Shown here: positions 1 to 6,565 of the stretch, piece by piece | Layout: each line of letters begins with the position of its first letter | How positions within the stretch are numbered: position 1 is the stretch's first letter | Source: Nitrososphaerota archaeon | Lineage (GTDB): Archaea > Thermoproteota > Nitrososphaeria > Nitrososphaerales > Nitrosopumilaceae | Reading direction: 5' to 3' | Length of the DNA stretch: 22,777 bases | Assembly (NCBI GenBank): GCA_016871975.1 | Contig: VHBM01000015.1 | Coordinates: 1 to 22,777 of the forward strand | The notes under the pieces: model-generated | What the model saw: only the letters and a program-made list of their open reading frames with translations | Database searches by the model: none | What the model was told of the DNA's origin: nothing | Position numbers and translations under genes: made by a program

Positions 1-1
1 C

Positions 2-115
2 AGTAAGGTGATTAAGACTATGAATGAAAAGAAGATACCTATAGTTCTAGAAACACCAATAGATGATAAACGAGATGATTTTGATAATCTGAAAAAAGCA
101 AGAGAGTTGGCGTAA
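2..115 (+). CDS. nfo: Probable deoxyribonuclease IV (AP endonuclease), 3' end only
   Basis: Only the last 37 codons are in the window, in the frame starting at base 2 and ending at the TAA at 113-115. The tail carries a strand-like IPIVLETP segment followed by D-D and a short helix ending KKARELA. This resembles the end of endonuclease IV (TIM-barrel, zinc-dependent AP endonuclease), where an LETP motif near the C-terminus contributes to the metal site. The gene enters from the left edge, so length and start cannot be judged. It lies 35 nt before glycyl-tRNA synthetase on the same strand. Another TIM-barrel sugar isomerase/endonuclease relative is possible. The assignment rests on this short tail alone. 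Confidence 0.6.
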   Translation, partial: SKVIKTMNEKKIPIVLETPIDDKRDDFDNLKKARELA

Positions 116-150
116 TTAGGAATTTATGCTATTAAACAAACTGAGATAAC

Positions 151-1608
151 ATGAATTATGATGACTTGATGAAATTAGCACTTGAGCGTGGATTTTATTT
201 TCCAAGTTGTGAAATTTATCCAGATGCACAAGCAGGTTTCTGGGAATATGGGCCTGTTGGCGTAAGTTTAAAAAATAAATTTCTTGAGCTTTGGAGACGA
301 GAGCTTGTAAGACGTGATAGAATGTTAGAAATCGATGGCTCACAAATTATGTGCAAATCAGTTTTTGAGGCATCAGGACATCTGGCTAGCTTTGCAGATC
401 CTATAATAAAATGTAAAAATTGTAAATCTACTTTTAGAGCAGATAGATTAATAGCTGATATTACAAGTATTGAAGTCCCAGAAAGTGCTCCCCTAGAAGA
501 ATTTGATAAAATGATCAGTGAAAAGAGGATTAAATGTATAAAATGCGATGGTGAGTTTGATAAGGCTCACAAATTTAACATGATGTTTAAGGTTGGAATT
601 GGACCGGAAGAAGAGCCAGCATATCTAAGACCAGAAACATGTCAATCCATCTTTGTTGATTTTCCACGACTGTTTAAAACAATGAGAGGAAAACTTCCAC
701 TTGGAATAGCACAGGTTGGTAAGAGTTTTAGAAATGAAATTTCACCTAGGCAGAGCTTACTACGACTGCGAGAATTTTATCAAGCTGAGATTGAAGTTTT
801 TTGTAATCCAAAAAAATTAAATGAATTAGAAAAATTTGTCGAAGTCAAAGACACAGTAATTAGAATTCAGATAGACAATTCACAAAAGGCTATGACATGT
901 TCGGAAGCAGTAGAATCTGGAGTAATACCAAACAAATTTGTTGCATATTATTTGGGTCTACTTGCTGAGTTTTATGAAAAAACTGGTATTGATATGAAAA
1001 AAAGTAGATTTAGAAAATTAGGCGATAAGGAAAAGGCCTTCTATGCTGAGATTGCCTTTGATTTTGAGGTTGAAACAACTACAGGTTGGTTGGAACTAGT
1101 AGCATGCAATTACAGATCTAGTTATGATTTGGGCGGTCACTCAAGTAAGAGTAAGGAAAAATTCGAAGTTTTAGATGATAATGAGAAGGTTCTACCTCAT
1201 GTATTTGAGATATCTATGGGAATAGACCGTAGTTTGTATTCGATTTTAGAACATAATTTAAGAGAAGATAAGGAAAATGACAGAACTGTGCTATCGCTAA
1301 AGCCGTATTTGGCCCCAATTCAGGTTGGGATTTTGTCACTTGTGAAAAAAGATGGCTTGGAAGAAAAAACTGATGAGATATACATGAAAATAAAGACAAA
1401 ATATGATGCGTTTTTGGATCATTCTGGTGCAATTGGTAGAAGATATAGAAGATTAGATGAGATAGGAACGCCATTTGCCATAACAATTGATCATCAAACA
1501 CTACAAGATGAAACTGTAACTATCAGGGCAAGAGATTCGATGAGTCAGAATAGAATTAAAGTTTCAGAGATTAATTCTATTCTTTCAAGAGAAATTGCAT
1601 ATCCTTGA
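151..1608 (+). CDS. glyS: Glycyl-tRNA synthetase (class II, archaeal/eukaryotic type)
   Basis: Charges tRNA-Gly with glycine in the cytoplasm. The 485-residue protein begins with a family-typical LALERGFYFPSCEIY and motif 1 around EYGPVGVSLKNKF (32-44). Two CxxC pairs (C88/C91 and C129/C132) form the inserted zinc ribbon. Motif 2 is around QVGKSFRNEISPR (188-200), and motif 3 is the FEISMGIDRSLY region near 352-363. The anticodon-binding domain fills about 385-480. It is somewhat shorter than many archaeal homologues (around 570), with compact insertions. The ATG at 151 is the first in-frame start giving the conserved N-terminus. A TATA-like AATTTATG lies about 23-30 nt upstream, consistent with a leaderless transcript. 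It ends 13 nt from the convergent MurI-like gene. Confidence 0.96.
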   Translation: MNYDDLMKLALERGFYFPSCEIYPDAQAGFWEYGPVGVSLKNKFLELWRRELVRRDRMLEIDGSQIMCKSVFEASGHLASFADPIIKCKNCKSTFRADRLIADITSIEVPESAPLEEFDKMISEKRIKCIKCDGEFDKAHKFNMMFKVGIGPEEEPAYLRPETCQSIFVDFPRLFKTMRGKLPLGIAQVGKSFRNEISPRQSLLRLREFYQAEIEVFCNPKKLNELEKFVEVKDTVIRIQIDNSQKAMTCSEAVESGVIPNKFVAYYLGLLAEFYEKTGIDMKKSRFRKLGDKEKAFYAEIAFDFEVETTTGWLELVACNYRSSYDLGGHSSKSKEKFEVLDDNEKVLPHVFEISMGIDRSLYSILEHNLREDKENDRTVLSLKPYLAPIQVGILSLVKKDGLEEKTDEIYMKIKTKYDAFLDHSGAIGRRYRRLDEIGTPFAITIDHQTLQDETVTIRARDSMSQNRIKVSEINSILSREIAYP

Positions 1609-1621
1609 TCATTTAATGAAT

Positions 1622-2395
1622 TTAATTTCTTAATTTTAGATGATATACTTTATTTTTAATTCCAATTTTACATAATTTTTTATGAAATTGGTTTGTACTA
1701 CCGGAAGTAAATATTCTGATTTTGTTTTGTTTTAATTTTTGTTGTAAAATTTTTTTAGCAATTGTAGCAACTTGAGCAGCAGGATCCAAGAAAGTAATGT
1801 TTGGAAACAATCTACTAAACATTGGTAAAAGAAAAGGAAGGTGTGTACTCGATAATGTTGCTACGTCAATATCATTAGAACTAAAAACTGGAAATAAAAG
1901 TGAATAAATTTTTTTCAAACAGAATTGCTTATCTGAAATAAATTTTCCAGACTCAACAAGTTCCACAAGTGGTGATATGTTTACTGGAATTACTATAATT
2001 TTGTTTGAAGTGTTTTTCTTGATATGATTTTTTAGTGTATTACTTTCTACGACTGATTTTGTTGCTAGTATAGCTATCTTTGATGATTTTGTAATCTTTG
2101 CAGCATCACGTAACGGCGGTAAAACTGTTATAACTTTTGATTGATTTTTTAGATAATTTTGAAGTAACAGTGATGGTGTGTTAGAACCAACAACAATCAG
2201 ATCTGGATTAAATTCATTTTTTAGAGTAGAGATTGTTTTTTGAATAATTTTTTTTAGAGATTTAGTTGATTTTTTTCCATATGGAAAACTTTTATGATCT
2301 GCAAAATAGATTATTTCTGATCTTGTTATTTTTTTTAGTTCTTTTATAATTGAGAGTGAACCAAAACCAGAATCAAATACTGCTATTTTGGCCAT
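1622..2395 (-). CDS. Glutamate/aspartate racemase-family protein lacking both catalytic cysteines
   Basis: A 257-residue protein of the MurI family over its whole length. It has an N-terminal AVFDSGFGSLS (canonical VFDSGxGGLS, D8), an IIYFADHKSFPYGKKS block (canonical YFGDTARxPYG), and a C-terminal racemase-like tail. MurI uses two cysteines as acid/base residues, one in each half, in CNT and GCTH motifs. Here these read GSNT (S71, codon TCT) and SSTH (S183, codon AGT; H185 kept). Both cysteines are therefore serines, seen directly in the codons. Archaea of this type have no murein, so classical racemisation is neither needed nor expected. It may be a non-racemase enzyme or a binding protein. 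Family assignment is confident, but the substrate is unknown. It diverges from cdvB and converges with glyS. Confidence 0.8.
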   Translation of the reverse strand: MAKIAVFDSGFGSLSIIKELKKITRSEIIYFADHKSFPYGKKSTKSLKKIIQKTISTLKNEFNPDLIVVGSNTPSLLLQNYLKNQSKVITVLPPLRDAAKITKSSKIAILATKSVVESNTLKNHIKKNTSNKIIVIPVNISPLVELVESGKFISDKQFCLKKIYSLLFPVFSSNDIDVATLSSTHLPFLLPMFSRLFPNITFLDPAAQVATIAKKILQQKLKQNKIRIFTSGSTNQFHKKLCKIGIKNKVYHLKLRN

Positions 2396-2495
2396 GTAAA
2401 TCCTATAATTGCTGATTCATTTGTTAGCTAAATTTAGCCCTATGTTGATGATAATATACACCCGTCATTAAGAATCAAGTTCTAAACTACGGCGT

Positions 2496-3137
2496 ATGAC
2501 AAGTTTTGATAAGACTTGGGCACGTACAGAAACACGAGGACTAACAGACCGAATTCGTGACACAGTAAAACCAGAAGCTGCACTAAAACCTCGAATCCAA
2601 ACAGCCGTCAACAAGCTGCAAGTTCAAATTTCAAAAATGGATTCTATGCTGACCAGACTAAGAGAAAGAGATCAACAACTATTCAATAGAATAGTTACTG
2701 CAATGCAACAACATGACACTACAGCAAGTAGAGTTTTGTCCAATGAACTAGCTGAGATCCGAAAGGTTACAAAGATGCTAGGCAATGCAAGAATGTCTCT
2801 AGAACAAGTTCAATTGCGATTAACTACTATCCATGACCTAGGCGACGCAATGATTGCAATAGGTCCAGCAGTAGCCACAATGAAGGGTATGAGATCTTCC
2901 TTAGGCAGATTCATGCCAGAAGCAGACTCTGAATTGAACTCTATGACACAGACATTAAATGGTCTTATGGTCGATTCGTTATCTGGAGATGCCTTCAATG
3001 TGGAACAAGACACCACAAACGAAGAGACGGAGAGAATTCTTAGAGAAGCATCTGCAGTAGCAGAGCAGCAAATCGGAGATAAATTCCCATCTGTTCCTTC
3101 ATCAGGACTATCGTCACAAACTACATCAACTTATTAG
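2496..3137 (+). CDS. cdvB: CdvB-family ESCRT-III-like cell division protein (paralogue)
   Basis: A 213-residue, almost entirely helical protein with the Snf7/ESCRT-III core. A basic N-terminal helix (about 10-60) is followed by a long amphipathic helix with many charged and Gln residues, then a KMLGNARMSLEQVQLRL segment and a Met/Ala-rich region near 125-165. ESCRT-III proteins polymerise on membranes and in Nitrososphaerota are thought to drive cytokinesis with CdvA and the ATPase CdvC. The Ser/Thr-rich tail contains FPSVP (197-201), which may be a proline-type MIT-interacting motif for CdvC. This is inference. It lacks a recognisable C-terminal winged helix, so it is one of the short paralogues. 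It stands alone, with no cdvA or cdvC nearby. The upstream region shared with the divergent MurI-like gene is 100 nt. Confidence 0.88.
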   Translation: MTSFDKTWARTETRGLTDRIRDTVKPEAALKPRIQTAVNKLQVQISKMDSMLTRLRERDQQLFNRIVTAMQQHDTTASRVLSNELAEIRKVTKMLGNARMSLEQVQLRLTTIHDLGDAMIAIGPAVATMKGMRSSLGRFMPEADSELNSMTQTLNGLMVDSLSGDAFNVEQDTTNEETERILREASAVAEQQIGDKFPSVPSSGLSSQTTSTY

Positions 3138-3159
3138 TTGTAGTCGGCGATATCCATTC

Positions 3160-3171
3160 TGTTTTTTATTT
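3160..3171 (+). terminator. Possible U-tract terminator of cdvB
   Basis: A run of six T followed by ATTT lies 25-34 nt after the cdvB stop codon, in the short gap before the convergent uracil-DNA glycosylase gene. Archaeal RNA polymerase commonly terminates at U-rich tracts without a hairpin. No hairpin is evident. The call rests only on position and composition. Confidence 0.35.
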
Positions 3172-3198
3172 AAAATGTTGAAAAAGTGAATTGTAGTT

Positions 3199-3867
3199 TT
3201 AATTCTCATTTAACATTTTGTTTGCTAAAACAAATATCTTGTTCCAGTCAGACCAGATAAGACGTCCCGTTTGAGTGTTTTGTCTGCTTGGATGATAAGA
3301 ACAGATTATCTTCCAGTTTTTGTGTACAAATGATTTGCCATGTGTAAACTTGTTATGTTTTATTTCTAACATTTTGCAACACGAATCAAATGCAATTTTG
3401 CCAAGACAGACAATAACTTTTATGTTTTTGAGTATAGTAAACTCTTCTTTTAGATATGAAAAACAATTATCAAATTCTGTTTTAAGTGGTTTGTTTTCTG
3501 GTGGCGCACATCGTACAGTTGCAGTGATGTAAGCATTAATGAGATTAAATCCATCATCTAATCTTTGGCTGGAAGGTTTTGTTGCAAAGCCGTTATCAAA
3601 TAATGCCTTTGCGACCCAGTCACCTGAACTATCACCAGTAAACATTCTTCCTGTACGATTACCACCGTGAGCAGCAGGCGCAAGTCCAATAAGTAAGAGA
3701 TTAGCCTTTGTATCACCAAAACCTGGCAAGGGTTTACCCCAATAATTTTCATTTTTGAATCGTTTTACCTTATTTTTTGCTATACTAGAGATATACTTGG
3801 TTAATCTAGGACATTTTTTGCAATGAATGATTTTATTGTTTAATTGTTGTAATGATTTATCAGACAT
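3199..3867 (-). CDS. udgB: Family 5 uracil-DNA glycosylase (UDGb type, 4Fe-4S)
   Basis: Removes uracil, and in characterised family-5 enzymes also other deaminated bases, from DNA in base-excision repair. Motif 1 is GLAPAAHGGNRTGRMFTGD (61-79), with Ala rather than Asp or Glu after GLAP as in the UDGb branch. Motif 2 is SYHPSRQNTQTG (190-201), containing H192. Four iron-sulfur cysteines are visible: C16 and C19 in HCKKCP, C120 in VRCAP and C135 in DNC. The 222 residues fit the family. The ATG at 3867 precedes the CxxC by the usual short lead. It lies last in a minus-strand block, 27 nt after cbiF, so co-transcription with cobalamin genes is possible but functionally unlinked. It converges with cdvB. 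Confidence 0.93.
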   Translation of the reverse strand: MSDKSLQQLNNKIIHCKKCPRLTKYISSIAKNKVKRFKNENYWGKPLPGFGDTKANLLLIGLAPAAHGGNRTGRMFTGDSSGDWVAKALFDNGFATKPSSQRLDDGFNLINAYITATVRCAPPENKPLKTEFDNCFSYLKEEFTILKNIKVIVCLGKIAFDSCCKMLEIKHNKFTHGKSFVHKNWKIICSYHPSRQNTQTGRLIWSDWNKIFVLANKMLNEN

Positions 3868-3894
3868 AATCTCATAAAAATTGGAATAAAAAAG

Positions 3895-4659
3895 TCATGA
3901 CTTTTTTGCTTTTCTAAAGCTGTGAGTGAATGTTTTATCATATAATTTGGAATACTCATATGAAGAAGGTTGTATTACATCGCCAATAATTACAATAGCA
4001 GTTCTAACGATCCTTTCAGCTCTAACCTTCTTTGTAATGCTGTCAAGTGTTCCGACAATAACTTTTTGATCCGGCCAGCTTGCTCTATACACAACTGCTG
4101 CTGGAGTTGACTTGCTATATCCACCGTCAAGGGCTTGTTTTACTATTTGAGATAGTAAATGAACACTTAGATAGAATACCATAGTGGCGTTATGTTTTGC
4201 CAGCTCAGAAATTTTTTCACGTTCTGGCACTTTTGTTCTTGCTTCAGCTCGCGTTATAATAATTGTCTGAGTAACTCCTGGCAGGGTAAGCTGTATTCCA
4301 AGGGCTGCAGCTGATGCTAAAAATGATGTTACGCCAGGTATAATTTCTGATTCAATTCCTTCTTTTTGGAGATTATCTATCTGTTCTTTTATTGCTCCAT
4401 AAATGGTGGGATCACCATCATGTAATCTAATCACAGTTTTGTTTTCATTTGCATTTTTTTTTAAAATTTCAAAAATCTCTTCTCTTACCAGTTTTGCTGC
4501 ATCATGTAGTTTTCCTTTTTTACAGAGTTTTAGAATTGGTGTTGGGATTAGTGAGCCTGAATATACTATTGTATCTGCATTTTGGATTAGTTTTCTAGCT
4601 TTTACTGTAATAAGGTCTGGATCACCAGGGCCACAACCAACAAAGTAAACTTTAGGCAC
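3895..4659 (-). CDS. cbiF: Cobalt-precorrin-4 C11-methyltransferase
   Basis: S-adenosylmethionine-dependent methylation of C11 of cobalt-precorrin-4 in corrin ring synthesis. The 254-residue protein is a tetrapyrrole methylase. It has the SAM-binding VGCGPGDPDLITVKA at the N-terminus (about 7-21), VYSGSLIP (32-39, a signature of the CbiF/CobM branch), RLHDGDPTIYGA (about 78-89), and PGVTSF followed by the ASAAALGIQLTLPG stretch. The start is GTG at 4659, overlapping the last 8 nt of cbiL and suggesting translational coupling. With cbiL and cbiT it forms a partial cobalamin cluster. The remaining corrin genes are outside the window. Confidence 0.94.
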   Translation of the reverse strand: MPKVYFVGCGPGDPDLITVKARKLIQNADTIVYSGSLIPTPILKLCKKGKLHDAAKLVREEIFEILKKNANENKTVIRLHDGDPTIYGAIKEQIDNLQKEGIESEIIPGVTSFLASAAALGIQLTLPGVTQTIIITRAEARTKVPEREKISELAKHNATMVFYLSVHLLSQIVKQALDGGYSKSTPAAVVYRASWPDQKVIVGTLDSITKKVRAERIVRTAIVIIGDVIQPSSYEYSKLYDKTFTHSFRKAKKS

Positions 4660-5374
4660 GTTTTACCACCATTATTGAGAAATATTTGGTGGTCATGGTT
4701 TCTTTAGTAACCTCACCAAGTTTTAATTTTCGTACAATTTCTTTGTCGGTTCCAAGATCTTGACCTATTGCAAATACAGAATCATCAGAAAATCCTGCGT
4801 CTCTTAAAAGTTCAATTACTTGATCAAAGTAGCGGCCGTCTTTTAGAAATATCATGGTCTCACAATTTTTTGCAAGCTCTTTTACCTTAGAAAGGTCATA
4901 GCATGATGGAATTACAGCCACTTTTTCACCACCCTCAGCTAGACTTATTCCCGCTTTGGATGCAAAAGTGAAAATTGAAACTATTCCTGGGATAACAGAA
5001 ATTTTGATTTTTGGATATTTTGTTTCAAGCTCTCGATGTAGGTAGATCCAAGTGCTGTATAGATATGGATCACCAACTGTAAGATACACAGCTTTCTTTC
5101 CAGATAATACATGTTCAGCTAGAATTTTTGCGTTTTTTTCCCAAGTAGTTTCAAGTGTTTGTTTATCTTTAACCATTGGAAAAATCAAATTTACAATTTC
5201 TGGTTTTTTACTTTGATCTAATACCGACGCTACTACTGAAAGTGCAATGCTTGGTTTTCCCTCTTTTGATGTAGGACAGAGTATTACATCTGCGTCTTTT
5301 ATTGCCTTTACAGCTTTGACAGTCAGTAATTCTGGATCACCGGGGCCACAACCAACACAAACTAGTTCATGCAT
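4652..5374 (-). CDS. cbiL: Precorrin-2/cobalt-factor II C20-methyltransferase
   Basis: Methylates C20 of (cobalt-)precorrin-2, an early committed step of cobalamin synthesis. This 240-residue tetrapyrrole methylase begins VGCGPGDPELLTVKAVKAI, then PTSKEGKPSIAL, a CbiL/CobI hallmark. LTVGDPYLYSTW matches the conserved GDP-x-Y-STW motif, and VIPGIVSIFTFASKAG matches the conserved PGI-S segment. The ATG at 5374 gives the usual short N-terminus. It lies 42 nt after cbiT and overlaps cbiF by 8 nt, so the three are probably one transcript. Confidence 0.94.
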   Translation of the reverse strand: MHELVCVGCGPGDPELLTVKAVKAIKDADVILCPTSKEGKPSIALSVVASVLDQSKKPEIVNLIFPMVKDKQTLETTWEKNAKILAEHVLSGKKAVYLTVGDPYLYSTWIYLHRELETKYPKIKISVIPGIVSIFTFASKAGISLAEGGEKVAVIPSCYDLSKVKELAKNCETMIFLKDGRYFDQVIELLRDAGFSDDSVFAIGQDLGTDKEIVRKLKLGEVTKETMTTKYFSIMVVKRA

Positions 5375-5416
5375 ACAGATGCCTATTTTGTTCCTAATTA
5401 AAAAGCTAAACTAGAG

Positions 5417-6004
5417 TCAGATTTTTGTTGCTGATATGACAGTAACAGGATTTCGTGCAAGCATCATTGTTCCAGTAGAGGTCTTACGACTTTTAGAAAT
5501 TGTTATTTGAGTGATATCAACTGATGTAAATTTTTTTTCGATTATTCCTAATACAGAAAATAACGTTTCAATTAAAATTATTCCTATAACAATTCTTCCA
5601 CCTGATTTTAATTTGGTTTGACATAACTCAACTATTTCTTTTGTGTCACCGCCAGTACCGCCAATAAAGATTGCATCTGCCTGTGGCAGTTTAGTAATCT
5701 CGTCTTTTGCATTACCTAAAATAACTTCTACATTAGACAAGCCAAATTTTTGTATATTTTTTTTTGTCAATTTAATAGCATTAGAATCAAAATCAATTGC
5801 ATAGATCTTACCTGTTGATTCTACTTGTAGTGCTGCCTCAACTGTTACAGATCCACTACCACAACCAATATCATGAACAATATTACCAATACCTAATCGT
5901 GCTTTACTAATTTGTACAGCACGGATCTCTTCTTTTGTTATAGGTACATCATCAGAACGCTCAAAGAGCTCATCTGGAATACCTGGTGTTTTATATTTCC
6001 ACAT
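5417..6004 (-). CDS. cbiT: Cobalt-precorrin-7/6B C15-methyltransferase, decarboxylating (CbiT)
   Basis: SAM-dependent methylation at C15 with decarboxylation of the C12 acetate in corrin synthesis. It is a stand-alone CbiT rather than a CbiE-CbiT fusion. I chose the ATG at 6004 (195 residues) because the product then starts MWKYKTPGIPDELFERSDDV, the family's conserved opening. The longer reading frame back to 6106 adds a Cys-rich stretch that overlaps the EMC6-like gene and looks non-coding. The class I methyltransferase SAM motif HDIGCGSGSVTVEAA is at about 44-58, the acidic YAIDFD strand follows, and ADAIFIGGTGG matches the CbiT GG(S/T)GG signature. It lies 32 nt after the EMC6-like gene. 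Confidence 0.92.
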   Translation of the reverse strand: MWKYKTPGIPDELFERSDDVPITKEEIRAVQISKARLGIGNIVHDIGCGSGSVTVEAALQVESTGKIYAIDFDSNAIKLTKKNIQKFGLSNVEVILGNAKDEITKLPQADAIFIGGTGGDTKEIVELCQTKLKSGGRIVIGIILIETLFSVLGIIEKKFTSVDITQITISKSRKTSTGTMMLARNPVTVISATKI

Positions 6005-6036
6005 TGAGACAAAGAATTCGTTTTGGTATTTTAGTA

Positions 6037-6462
6037 CTATGAAAATGGCGTTAGAGGGAAACCGCTGTTTACTCCAGCATGAACAAATGTGTATGTTAGT
6101 ATCCACATAAACAAGTAGATGAAAATATAGCTGCCAATACCTGTAGTAACAAGTTTCTTTTTATCAGATGGCGGTAATTGTATTCGTAGTCCTTTAGCTA
6201 TTCCTATAGATACAATGAAGATAACAATCAACAATCCTATAGATGCCCATCTTCTTTCCTCCCCTTCCATTGGTTCAAATAAAAATGTCGCAAGCGTTCC
6301 ACCAAGAACTGCAAGTCCTACTCTAATCCAAAATAATATGTCAATTTTTTGTTGTACATCGCTCTTATCAGTTTCATTAACAGGTGGTTCTGCTATATGA
6401 GGTTCATTTTTAGAATCATCAGAATCAGGTTTTTTTTCAATTTTCTTTTTAGGGTGTTTCAA
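6037..6462 (-). CDS. EMC6-like three-helix membrane protein (archaeal)
   Basis: A 141-residue protein with a charged, Lys/Asp-rich cytoplasmic-type N-terminus (1-40) and three hydrophobic segments at about 44-63, 72-90 and 105-127. The pattern resembles eukaryotic EMC6: a first helix with a GG/TA motif (VGLAVLGGTLATF), a second plain helix, and a third segment GIGSYIFIYLFMWILTYTFVH that closely recalls the EMC6 end, with its W, T-Y and VH residues. EMC6 is a core part of the ER membrane insertase, and archaeal relatives are thought to partner Oxa1-like EMC3/TMCO1 proteins. That role is inferred here. The start is TTG at 6462, with no better in-frame start. It heads the minus-strand cobalamin block and diverges from the NFACT gene. 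Confidence 0.65.
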   Translation of the reverse strand: MKHPKKKIEKKPDSDDSKNEPHIAEPPVNETDKSDVQQKIDILFWIRVGLAVLGGTLATFLFEPMEGEERRWASIGLLIVIFIVSIGIAKGLRIQLPPSDKKKLVTTGIGSYIFIYLFMWILTYTFVHAGVNSGFPLTPFS

Positions 6463-6536
6463 TGAAATTTCTACGTTGACTCCGAAAAACCTTGTTTAAA
6501 ATCTTTGGTTAAAAAATTCGAATATGAGGAGTAAGA

Positions 6537-6544
6537 GTATAATT
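6537..6544 (+). promoter_or_regulatory. TATA-like box of the NFACT/Rqc2 gene
   Basis: GTATAATT lies 22-29 nt before the ATG at 6566. This places the expected start of transcription at or next to the start codon, as for leaderless archaeal mRNAs. Called from sequence and spacing only. Confidence 0.5.
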
Positions 6545-6565
6545 TCAGACATACAATAGGTTACC

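Noticed and set aside
3895..6004. Cobalamin riboswitch controlling the cbi genes.
   Set aside because: No long leader exists; the genes lie in a tight block with gaps of at most 42 nt, and this riboswitch class is not expected in this group.
6005..6106. N-terminal extension of CbiT by 34 residues.
   Set aside because: It overlaps the EMC6-like gene, looks unlike any CbiT N-terminus, and the conserved MWKYKTPGIPDE start lies at 6004.
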